From Chlamydiota bacterium (lineage in GTDB: Bacteria > Chlamydiota > Chlamydiia > Chlamydiales > SM23-39): a DNA stretch of 13,265 bases. Each line of letters begins with the position of its first letter. Position 1 is the first letter of the stretch. Shown in pieces: positions 7,148 through 13,265 of the stretch. The stretch lies in NCBI GenBank assembly GCA_021772195.1, contig JAJFML010000018.1:1-13265 (forward strand), read 5' to 3'. The position numbers and the translations under genes are program-made. The notes below the pieces were generated by a model, which worked only from the letters and a program-made list of their open reading frames with translations, was not told the origin of the DNA and made no database searches.

Positions 7148-7893
7148 CTAATCCCGTTTATTAAAATTTGGGAAAAGAAATAGGCGGAAAGTGCGGCAAG
7201 AGCGGCTATTCCTAGGCTCCAAATGACAGAGTTGAAAACTTGATTTTTTTCTCTTTTTGCCGAGAGAATAGAGCAAGAGACGGAAATTAGAGCAGCAAAA
7301 CTAAGAATTCCTTCGAGAGGATGGATGAAAAAACCGATTCCCAAGAGTAGGGTAGCTGCAATTACTCCTACAAAAGCGCACGTAGCCTCTTTGAGAGGGT
7401 GCTCAAAACTCTCAAGGGTAAGTCCCAACTCTTCTTTGAGCATTACTTCAAGCAAGCGGTTGTCGTCTGCCATTAAGACGTCGATCACCTGATCGAGGAG
7501 TTTTCCTGAAAAGCCTTTTGCTGCATAAAGCTCTTCTAACTCTTTTCTCTCTTGATCACGGCTATGTTCGATCTCCCAGCGCTCCTCTTCAATGAGCCTA
7601 TGAAGCCTCTCTAGCTTTGTGTAGCCAAGAAAGGCGATGCGTCCACTTTTCCAGATCAGGTATCCAAGTAGAAAAACGGGCAGAATTAACAAGATGGGAA
7701 GGTTATAGGCGTAAGAAATGAGGGCAATGATCACAGATAAAATGGCAGCTTCATTTGCAGCTTCACAAAAAGCAAATGTCCCACCTGAGATTGGAGCTCC
7801 GTGAGCCTCTTCCATGATCTCCTTTCCTTTCTTTCTCGCATCGATTACGTGCGTAAGCGCATCTTTTCCTTTGAAGTGGGGGTTTTCAGCCAT
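7144..7893 (-). CDS. VIT/CCC1-family-like membrane protein (putative Fe/Mn transporter)
   Basis: VIT1/CCC1 proteins move Fe2+ or Mn2+ out of the cytosol. Numbering is from the ATG at 7893. Seen: two hydrophobic segments in the N-terminal half (~46-88), a charged cytoplasmic stretch (~95-160), then two or three more membrane segments (~170-212 and ~221-246). The charged part, RKELEELYAAKGFS followed by LLEVMLKEELGL and HPLKEA, closely follows the E-rich metal-binding domain of VIT proteins. The first segment has ANEAAILS where typical members have NDGLVST, so the usual Asp-Gly is diverged. A TTG at 7908 is also in frame, but ATG 7893 has AAAGG seven bases upstream and lies one base after the aminopeptidase stop, so I prefer it. 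It overlaps the metal ATPase gene by ATGA. It appears to correspond to the hypothetical gene CT728 between serS and the ATPase in C. trachomatis (from memory). Confidence 0.68.
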   Translation of the reverse strand: MAENPHFKGKDALTHVIDARKKGKEIMEEAHGAPISGGTFAFCEAANEAAILSVIIALISYAYNLPILLILPVFLLGYLIWKSGRIAFLGYTKLERLHRLIEEERWEIEHSRDQERKELEELYAAKGFSGKLLDQVIDVLMADDNRLLEVMLKEELGLTLESFEHPLKEATCAFVGVIAATLLLGIGFFIHPLEGILSFAALISVSCSILSAKREKNQVFNSVIWSLGIAALAALSAYFFSQILINGIR

Positions 7894-7894
7894 T

Positions 7895-9145
7895 TTAAAA
7901 CCTTTCAAGCATTGCTTTTAATATTTTACAGAGATCCCAATGGTCATTCATTCCAATGATCTCACGAGATGAGTGCATGGAGAGCAGGGGAAGGCCAATG
8001 TCAATGGTGTGCATTCCAAGGCCTGCACTCATTGGCGGACCTACTGTACTTCCTGAAGGGAGGTCTGATCTTCCTACATATTTTTGGAAAGGAATGTTTT
8101 CTTGTTTGCAGACGTCGATAAATTTAGATGCAGAGACAGCACTTGTTGTGTACTTTTGCTGCGAGCTATACTTGATCGCAACGCCTTTTCCTAAGAGGGG
8201 CGTAAAGTGAGGGTCGTGTTTATTTGGGTAATTCGGGTGATAGGCGTGAGTCACATCGATTGAGACACACATCGATGAGTTCTTTAGAATAAAAAAGCCT
8301 TCATTATCGAGTTTGTAGGAGGCTGAGATTCTCTTTATTGCGTCGAGTAGAAATGCGCTCTCTGCACCTCCTTGAGTTTTCGATCCAATCTCTTCATGAT
8401 CCCAGAAAACAGAAATATAAAGAGTATCATCTGAAGTATGTTTTGCGTGAGCCATTGCATAGAGAGAAGCGTATGCTGAGGAGAGATTGTCTAATCTATA
8501 AGATGCAAGCATCTCCGATTTTGGGCCTAAAAGCCTTGGTTTTTGGAGGGGATAGAGAAAAAGATCAGAAGAGATGAGCTCTCTAAAAAAGACCTCATTC
8601 CTAAGTAGTTCTGTCAGATCGATTTGATCAAGCGCGATCAAGGGTTTTAAATGATCCTGCCTGTTGAGAACAAGTCCCTTTTCATTGACCTCCCGGTCGA
8701 GATGAATTGCAAGCTGCGGGATGATCGCTGCTGCATCGACATTGACCAGACTAAATCCTTGGTCTGTAATAATTCTTCCTGCAATCCCTAAATCACAATT
8801 AAGCCAGGAAGTTAAGAGCGGCGCGCCGTAAACTTCTGTGAGAAGTTGTGAGTGATCATTTGAGGGGGAGATAAAATCGGGCTTGAGCTTAAGAGCTGGA
8901 CTATCTAAGTGAGAGGCTAAAATAATGGCTCTTTTGGGCGGATTTTTGGGAAGCGAGAAGGCGACAACCGCTGCATGGTCGCGCATGGTAAAATATTTAC
9001 CTTCAGGTTTAAGGTGCCATCGCTCCCTTTCGTTGATTGGCTCATAGTCGTTTTCTGCAAGTAAATTTCCGACCTCTCTCGCTGCATGAAAAACAGAAGG
9101 GGATTTCTCGATAAATTCTAAAAATTCGCCTTGTGCATTTGTCAT
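7895..9145 (-). CDS. M18-family metallo-aminopeptidase
   Basis: Removes N-terminal (often acidic) residues from peptides in the cytosol; a dodecameric, dinuclear-metal enzyme. The length of 416 residues is normal for bacterial M18. Expected metal ligands are all visible: His79 in ASHLDSPALKLKP, Asp219 in YRLDN, Glu251/Glu252 in FWDHEEIGSKTQGGAES, Asp297 in SIDVTHAYHPNYPNKH and His391 in LLSMHSSREI. Further M18 signatures are EVYGAPLLTSWLNCDLGIAG (104-123) and GRSDLPSGSTVGP (358-370). The ATG at 9145 overlaps the serS stop codon (ATGA) and the stop is one base before the VIT-like ATG, so it is embedded in the serS operon. In C. trachomatis serS is, as I recall, directly next to the CT728/CT727 pair, making this gene an insertion or an ancestral member lost there. 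No lesion was seen. Confidence 0.93.
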   Translation of the reverse strand: MTNAQGEFLEFIEKSPSVFHAAREVGNLLAENDYEPINERERWHLKPEGKYFTMRDHAAVVAFSLPKNPPKRAIILASHLDSPALKLKPDFISPSNDHSQLLTEVYGAPLLTSWLNCDLGIAGRIITDQGFSLVNVDAAAIIPQLAIHLDREVNEKGLVLNRQDHLKPLIALDQIDLTELLRNEVFFRELISSDLFLYPLQKPRLLGPKSEMLASYRLDNLSSAYASLYAMAHAKHTSDDTLYISVFWDHEEIGSKTQGGAESAFLLDAIKRISASYKLDNEGFFILKNSSMCVSIDVTHAYHPNYPNKHDPHFTPLLGKGVAIKYSSQQKYTTSAVSASKFIDVCKQENIPFQKYVGRSDLPSGSTVGPPMSAGLGMHTIDIGLPLLSMHSSREIIGMNDHWDLCKILKAMLERF

Positions 9146-10428
9146 TTTGTCACCAGTTCCTGCGGGGTCAAATCACTTAGATCATCTAGATATCGGTGCA
9201 GTACTTTTGGGATTTCAATGGAGCCATCTTCTCTTTGGTTATTTTCTAAGAGAGCGACCATGAGTCTTGAGGTAGCAAGTCCTGAACCGTTCAAAGTGTG
9301 GGCGAAGTGGGACTTTCCATCATCACCTTTGTACTTGATGCCAGACCTTCTTGCTTGAAAATCGGTGCAGTTAGAGACGGAAGAGACCTCGTAGTAGCGG
9401 TCTTGACCTGGAAGCCAGACTTCAATGTCGATCGTCTTTGCAGAGGCAAAAGACATATCGCCTGTTACCAGTAGCATGCTGCGATAATGAAGTCCAAGAC
9501 CTGTTAAAACCTCTTCTGCAGATTGGAGCATGCTTTCGAACATCTCCTCACTCTTCTCAGGTTCGCATATGGAGAAGAGCTCCACCTTGTTAAACTGATG
9601 AGTGCGAATGAGTCCTCTCTCGTTTTTGCCAGCTGCTCCCGCTTCTCTTCGGAAGCAAGGGGTGTAGGCTGTATACTTTTTAGGAAGATCATCCAAGACC
9701 TCTTGTTGATGTAGACCGTTTAGAGGAACTTCGGCAGTTGGAATCAGATAGTAGGAGTGGTCTTGGTCGTCGAGCTTAAAAGCTTGATCTTTAAATTTTG
9801 GTAGCTGGGCAGAGCCGTACATAGTCTCTTCTTTAACGAGAAGAGGGGGAATAATCTGAGAAAATCCGTTCTTTCTGTGAGTGTCTAGCATGTAGTTGAT
9901 AAGCGCCCACTCAAGCCTTGCGCCTAGATCAGTATAAACAGGCCAAGAGGATCCTGTGATTTTTGCAGATCTTTTAAAATCGAAAAGATGAAGCTTTTCA
10001 TTGAGCTCAAGATGATTTTTAAACTCAAAGTCAAACTCTCTTTTCGCGCCCACGGTTTTGATGCAGACATTTTCTTCTGGATCAAGCCCTACAGGGATAT
10101 CATCCATTGGCTCATTTGGAAGGTGTGCTAGTAAATCTTTCAGGTGCGGCTCCTTTTGGGAAATTCCCTCGTGAAGACGTGTGATCTCTGCGCGGATCGT
10201 TCCCATTTCTTCCATAAGGGAGGAGGCGTCTTTCCCATCTCTCTTCAGCTTTCCAATCTCTTTTGAGGCTGTATTTTGTTTCGCTTTGAGCTCTTCAAAT
10301 TCGGTTTTAAGGGTGCGAATTTCTCTATCTAATTCTAAGATGGGGGCAAGTTGGATGTCGGGGATTTTTGATTTGAGCTTCTCCTCCATCTCTTCAGAGG
10401 TGTTTCGAAGCTTTTTGATGTCGAGCAT
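9142..10428 (-). CDS. serS: Seryl-tRNA synthetase
   Basis: Charges tRNA-Ser with serine in the cytosol; class II synthetase, 428 residues, a typical bacterial length. Seen: an N-terminal coiled-coil arm (~28-100) rich in Glu/Lys heptads, including LDREIRTLKTEFEELKAK; TAEVPL (231-236); motif 2 as TPCFRREAG (256-264) with RTHQFNKVE (275-283); and motif 3 as LNGSGLATSRLMVALLE (379-395). The ATG at 10428 is preceded by AGG seven bases upstream. It is the first gene of a four-gene run (serS, M18 peptidase, VIT-like, metal ATPase) with overlapping or one-base junctions, so the metal exporters are probably co-transcribed with serS. A strong-looking promoter and an inverted repeat lie within 100 nt upstream. 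Confidence 0.98.
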   Translation of the reverse strand: MLDIKKLRNTSEEMEEKLKSKIPDIQLAPILELDREIRTLKTEFEELKAKQNTASKEIGKLKRDGKDASSLMEEMGTIRAEITRLHEGISQKEPHLKDLLAHLPNEPMDDIPVGLDPEENVCIKTVGAKREFDFEFKNHLELNEKLHLFDFKRSAKITGSSWPVYTDLGARLEWALINYMLDTHRKNGFSQIIPPLLVKEETMYGSAQLPKFKDQAFKLDDQDHSYYLIPTAEVPLNGLHQQEVLDDLPKKYTAYTPCFRREAGAAGKNERGLIRTHQFNKVELFSICEPEKSEEMFESMLQSAEEVLTGLGLHYRSMLLVTGDMSFASAKTIDIEVWLPGQDRYYEVSSVSNCTDFQARRSGIKYKGDDGKSHFAHTLNGSGLATSRLMVALLENNQREDGSIEIPKVLHRYLDDLSDLTPQELVTK

Positions 10429-10461
10429 TTTGAACCTAAAACAAGTAAATTTTTAGGCTCA

Positions 10462-10490
10462 AATATATCTCTTTTTTCAGGAAAAGTCAA
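10462..10490 (-). promoter_or_regulatory. Main-sigma-type promoter of the serS operon
   Basis: On the minus strand TTGACT (10485-10490) and TATATT (10462-10467) are separated by 17 bp, each one base from consensus. The predicted start is near 10455, giving a leader of about 27 nt. Confidence 0.72.
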
Positions 10491-10491
10491 T

Positions 10492-10520
10492 GATAAGCAA
10501 TTTTGTAATTGTTGCTTATC
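10492..10520. repeat. 9-bp inverted repeat abutting the serS promoter
   Basis: GATAAGCAA-N11-TTGCTTATC, perfect over nine pairs. It ends one base upstream of the serS -35 and begins four bases after the stop codon of the 112-residue gene. No T-run follows on either strand, so a standard intrinsic terminator is unlikely. An operator or mRNA-end hairpin are the options. Confidence 0.6.
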
Positions 10521-10524
10521 CAAA

Positions 10525-10863
10525 TTAAATGGCATAGGGGGTGAGGCCTTGAAAACCGGTAAAGAGATCAAAGGGAAAGCATAAGATAGTTGAAGTAATA
10601 GGCATATATTCAATAGATGAACGGAATAAGTTTAGCCCTCCATGGATGATTAATGTTGCTGCAGGAGATGAGACGCCTAACAATAAGAGTGCAATACCCG
10701 ATACCACTTCAGCAGCACCCAAAAAACCTCTACCAAAAGCTGTACAAGTTCCAAGAATGGGTACATAACCTGTTATGTTTAAAAGTATCTCTACTGCCCT
10801 TATTTTGCTGCAAGCTATTTCAAATTGGGAAATTGTTTTCACGGCTGCTATTGCTGCTGTCAC
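10525..10863 (-). CDS. Small glycine-rich hydrophobic protein, 112 residues
   Basis: Not assigned to a named family. Seen: a short amphipathic N-terminus, then hydrophobic segments at ~25-42 (with ITGYVPILGT) and ~47-75 (with VVSGIALLLLGVSS), and a third milder one at ~88-101 (TSTILCFPFDLF). The spacing of GYVPILGT, a Gly-Arg-Gly, HGGLNLFRSSIEYMP and a final Cys/Asp block resembles small hydrophobic proteins that recur in environmental chlamydial genomes; that is my recollection and not checked. Start chosen: GTG at 10863, because TAA is two codons upstream in frame and AAAGG lies six bases before the GTG. It is transcribed alone, divergent from the UPF0158 gene and upstream of the serS promoter. 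Likely in a membrane; function unknown. Confidence 0.6.
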   Translation of the reverse strand: MTAAIAAVKTISQFEIACSKIRAVEILLNITGYVPILGTCTAFGRGFLGAAEVVSGIALLLLGVSSPAATLIIHGGLNLFRSSIEYMPITSTILCFPFDLFTGFQGLTPYAI

Positions 10864-10963
10864 AATTTACCTTTGTTTTTTTAGATAGGAATTTTATTGA
10901 TTTTTAAAGATTCCATAAAGAAGAGTTTGTCTTTTTAATTTCACATATCAGATTTTTGATGTT

Positions 10964-11005
10964 GTAAAGCAAAAACTTTACTTGTTATCTAAGTATTACA
11001 TACTT
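10964..11005. repeat. Two perfect inverted repeats in the divergent intergenic region
   Basis: GTAAAG-CAAAAA-CTTTAC (10964-10981) and AAGTAT-TAC-ATACTT (10991-11005), each with 6-bp perfect arms, lie about 10 bp apart between the divergent starts at 10863 and 11089. They are possible operators for either gene. Short arms in AT-rich DNA make each weak alone; clustering is what draws attention. Confidence 0.4.
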
Positions 11006-11044
11006 GAATATAGAGATCAATTTCTGTTAAACTTCCAATTCACC

Positions 11045-11050
11045 TATAAT
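11045..11050 (+). promoter_or_regulatory. -10 element for the UPF0158/E1 gene pair
   Basis: A perfect TATAAT lies 39 nt before the ATG at 11089. No good -35 occurs at 16-18 bp (best TTCTGT or TTTCTG), which could mean dependence on an activator. The predicted start is near 11057. Confidence 0.5.
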
Positions 11051-11053
11051 TTA

Positions 11054-11070
11054 AGGGCAGGTAATGCCCT
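11054..11070 (+). promoter_or_regulatory. Palindrome/hairpin on the predicted transcription start
   Basis: AGGGCA-GGTAA-TGCCCT has six perfect pairs, four of them G-C, in an otherwise AT-rich region. It begins three bases after the -10 and spans the expected start point, so it would act as DNA operator more naturally than as full RNA hairpin. An A-run (11073-11080), not a T-run, follows, so it is not a terminator for plus-strand transcription, and no minus-strand gene ends here. Confidence 0.55.
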
Positions 11071-11088
11071 GCAAAAAAAAGAATAACT

Positions 11089-12216
11089 ATGACGAAACAA
11101 CAAGCTCAAAACCCTCTAATTCTTCGCTATCACAGACTGATGGACGCCTTTGCCAAATCGGATGATGAAAGAGACTTTTACCTCGATCGAAGGGAAGGCT
11201 TTATTATCTATGCTGACCTCGACAAAACAGAAGAGGAGATTGATACGTTAAATGCGGAAATAGGAAAGGAGCCCGAAAGATATTCGCTTGTTCCTAAGAT
11301 GACTTTTTATGAGATTAAGAAGTTTATGGAAGGCTTTGTTCATGAGAAAGTCTACGATATCGATACGAAGGAAAAACTCCTCGATATTATTGGATCCAAA
11401 GAGGCAAGGGAGAACTTTCTCGAATTTATATATGATAATTTAGCTGAGCTTGAAAAATGGCAGCAATACTATCAGGAAAGATCACGCATTCGTATTATCG
11501 AATGGCTACGCGATGAGGACTTCCACTTTGTTTTTGAAGAGGATCTCGATCTTCCTCGTAATATTCTTGAGAAGGTCAAGCGCCAGCTCTTTGATCCTAA
11601 AGTGGCCAAAGATATCTCGAATGCAAGAGAATTAATTAAAGCAAAAGCTAAAACTTATTACTCAAGTGAAGCGTTGAATCCAAGGCCGAAACGCGGAAGA
11701 CCGCCAAAGCAGGTTGCAAAAGTAGAGATCGAACCGCAATTCACTGTTGATATCTACACAACGGTGCCGGCAGCTGCCAGAATTTTTCTCTTTATCCCAG
11801 ATATTACAAGCGCAGCTAGTGTTACCTTCTCTTCAAAATTTGAATCCGAAGAGCAGCTACTTGCATCTCTTAGAGGGTCTCAACGCATCAAAGTGGATGA
11901 AAGATTGGAAGCTCTATCTCAAAGGCTCGAATCGCTTAGATCTCTATCAGACCGCCTCTCTGGAATGGATAAGTCCATGGGCGTGCCTAAGAAAAAATCA
12001 CCGTTTCAACCGTTTTCAAGACCAAATGTTAAAGGGGTAACTGAGTCTGCTTCAGAAGAGAAAGAAGAGAAAATGGAATCGGCCATTTCGGATGTTTTTC
12101 CGAAAAAACGCGGCAGACCAAAAAATGAAGAGGAAGCGACGGAGTTCAAACCTCAACATAGGAAGAAGTTTGCTGTTAAGCAGGTGACTCAGATCAAAAA
12201 GAAAAAGAAAAAATGA
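11089..12216 (+). CDS. UPF0158-family protein with two C-terminal AT-hook motifs
   Basis: Function is unknown. Residues ~10-155 resemble the UPF0158 family (chlamydial CT_429 group): DFYLDRREGFIIYADLD near the start, SLVPKMTFYEIKKFMEGF, and EKWQQYYQERSRIRIIEWL (122-140) match its usual order of blocks. After it come PRPKRGRPPK (198-207) and PKKRGRPKN (338-346), both AT-hook cores (RGRP in a basic setting), a helical Arg/Leu-rich segment (~253-292, ERLEALSQRLESLRSL), and a lysine tail of six residues. AT-hooks bind the minor groove of AT-rich DNA, so DNA or nucleoid binding is a reasonable inference. There is no clear Shine-Dalgarno; an A-run precedes the ATG. The stop overlaps the next ATG (ATGA), tying its translation to the E1 gene. 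Confidence 0.75.
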   Translation: MTKQQAQNPLILRYHRLMDAFAKSDDERDFYLDRREGFIIYADLDKTEEEIDTLNAEIGKEPERYSLVPKMTFYEIKKFMEGFVHEKVYDIDTKEKLLDIIGSKEARENFLEFIYDNLAELEKWQQYYQERSRIRIIEWLRDEDFHFVFEEDLDLPRNILEKVKRQLFDPKVAKDISNARELIKAKAKTYYSSEALNPRPKRGRPPKQVAKVEIEPQFTVDIYTTVPAAARIFLFIPDITSAASVTFSSKFESEEQLLASLRGSQRIKVDERLEALSQRLESLRSLSDRLSGMDKSMGVPKKKSPFQPFSRPNVKGVTESASEEKEEKMESAISDVFPKKRGRPKNEEEATEFKPQHRKKFAVKQVTQIKKKKKK

Positions 12217-13265
12217 CCACAACATTAAAAGGGGGAAAATCTTTTAAGACTTATCTAGCGCCAACAAGGTGTTTAGAGGCCTTTAAAGATGTCTTATTGT
12301 CGCGCTATATGGATGATAAGATGAAGAAGCTCGTGCGCCAGAATAAGGGCGGGTCCTTTCAGCTCTCAAGTGCAGGCCATGAGTTAATTGGGGTGCTATC
12401 TGCACACGCTCTCAAAAAGAAAACAGATTGGGGATTTCCCTACTACCGCGATAGACCTTTTGCAATTGGGCTTGGCTGCAAATTAAGTGAGCTTTTAGGC
12501 GCCTTTTTATCTCGCGCTGTACCGCACCACTCAGGCGGGCGCATGATGCCGGACCACTTTTCGGAAAAAGGACTGCATATTCCCGTTCAATCGAGCTGCG
12601 TTGGCTCTCAATTTTTGCAAGCGGTGGGAACAGCTCTTAGTGCAAAGATGAGAGGCGAGAGCGAGGTCGTTTATGTCTCGGGAGGCGAGGGTTCTACCTC
12701 TCAAGGTGATTTTCACGAAGCACTCAACTTTTCCTGCCTTCACAATTTGCCTGTTATTTTTGTCATTCAAGATAATGGCTGGGCGATTTCTACACCGAGA
12801 TTTGAGCAGACAACGGGTAATTGTATTTCAAAAATTGCATCGGGCTATGAAAACCTAAAAACACATGTGGTAAATGGCTCAGATTATATAGAGACAGCAG
12901 AGGCTCTTTACTTTTCAGTAGAAAGAGGAAGAAAACAAGAGGGTCCAAGTCTAATCGTCGCAAAGATTCCAAGGATCGGTCCGCACTCTAGCTCCGATGA
13001 TCCTAAGAAATATAAGACAGATAATGACACTCAAGAAGATTTAAAAAATGATCCCATTTATCATTTTGAGAAATGGCTCTTAAACATGAAGATGATAAAT
13101 GAGAGGGAACTGGCTGATCTTAAAAAGAGCTGTTTTGAACTCATTGAATCGGCTGCAAAAGATGCGGAAATGATTCCTTTTCCAGATAACGAGTCAGCTA
13201 GCACTAAAGTCTATAAAGAATTTACACTGCCTACCATCAAAAAAGAAGATAGTGCGCCCGTTGTT
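12213..13265 (+). CDS. 2-oxo-acid dehydrogenase E1, alpha part (runs off the right edge, probably an alpha/beta fusion)
   Basis: E1 uses thiamine diphosphate to decarboxylate a 2-oxo acid (branched-chain type or pyruvate) for an E2/E3 complex. The window holds 351 codons, open to the last base. Seen: FPYYRDRPFAIGLG (75-88), PHHSGGRMMPDHFS (104-117), the thiamine-diphosphate motif from GGEGSTSQGDFHEALN (157-172) to IQDNGWAIS (185-193), and HSSSDDPKKY (258-267) as in the active-site loop. GEG and DN replace the textbook GDG and NN, which I believe is normal in the oxoisovalerate-type branch. The reading continues past the usual end of an alpha subunit (~340) through a polar linker (IKKEDSAPVV), suggesting a beta domain follows, as in the chlamydial CT340 fusion. 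The ATG overlaps the UPF0158 stop; no separate ribosome site is seen, only an A-rich run. Confidence 0.9.
   Translation, partial: MTTTLKGGKSFKTYLAPTRCLEAFKDVLLSRYMDDKMKKLVRQNKGGSFQLSSAGHELIGVLSAHALKKKTDWGFPYYRDRPFAIGLGCKLSELLGAFLSRAVPHHSGGRMMPDHFSEKGLHIPVQSSCVGSQFLQAVGTALSAKMRGESEVVYVSGGEGSTSQGDFHEALNFSCLHNLPVIFVIQDNGWAISTPRFEQTTGNCISKIASGYENLKTHVVNGSDYIETAEALYFSVERGRKQEGPSLIVAKIPRIGPHSSSDDPKKYKTDNDTQEDLKNDPIYHFEKWLLNMKMINERELADLKKSCFELIESAAKDAEMIPFPDNESASTKVYKEFTLPTIKKEDSAPVV

Noticed and set aside
7894..7908. TTG at 7908 as the start of the VIT-like gene
   Set aside because: The ATG at 7893 has AAAGG seven bases upstream and avoids a TTG start overlapping the aminopeptidase gene.
12531..12972. 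Minus-strand frames of 60-79 codons opposite the E1 gene
   Set aside because: They are antisense to clearly coding, motif-bearing E1 sequence and show no independent coding features.

Overview
The window reads as chromosomal DNA of a member of the Chlamydiae, probably an environmental (Parachlamydiales-like) lineage rather than the Chlamydiaceae. The reasons are an HrcA close to the chlamydial type, a UPF0158-family protein of the chlamydial kind, a 2-oxo-acid dehydrogenase E1 that appears to run on as an alpha/beta fusion, and the order serS / VIT-like protein / P-type ATPase. As I recall it, that order matches CT729-CT728-CT727 of C. trachomatis, with an M18 aminopeptidase inserted here. 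A ~1000-residue NAD-glutamate dehydrogenase also fits a larger-genome relative. The assignment rests on protein reading and remembered synteny, not on a database search.

Layout. From 1 to about 10,860 all genes are on the minus strand. At the left edge is the N-terminal two thirds of hrcA (1-608), cut by the window; grpE and dnaK are expected beyond it. hrcA has a good promoter (TTGCCC-17-TATAAT) and, just upstream of the -35, a CIRCE-like operator with a symmetric base change. Next upstream is a complete large NAD-glutamate dehydrogenase (723-3794). A ~770-base gene-poor stretch (3795-4563) holds a decayed unknown reading frame, a perfect 19-bp palindrome, and a clear relic of the 3' end of a P1B-4 metal ATPase. 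A 145-residue hydrophobic protein (4564-5001) lies between that relic and the intact ATPase.

The central block (10428 down to 5201) is a compact operon: serS, M18 aminopeptidase, VIT/CCC1-like membrane protein and P1B-4-type ATPase, with ATGA overlaps at two junctions and a 1-nt gap at the third. It is driven by a strong-looking promoter (TTGACT-17-TATATT) with a 9-bp inverted repeat abutting its upstream side. The last two genes suggest a transition-metal (probably iron, cobalt or manganese) export/detoxification pair carried with housekeeping genes.

On the right, a small glycine-rich hydrophobic protein (10525-10863, minus) is divergent from a plus-strand pair: a UPF0158 protein carrying two AT-hook motifs (11089-12216), then an E1 alpha component overlapping it by ATGA (12213 to the right edge). 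The 225-bp divergent region contains three perfect inverted repeats, one sitting on the predicted transcription start.

No tRNA, rRNA, CRISPR array or insertion sequence was seen. The most notable items are the CIRCE variant, the ATPase relic, the VIT/P1B-4 pairing, and the AT-hook UPF0158 protein translationally coupled to E1.
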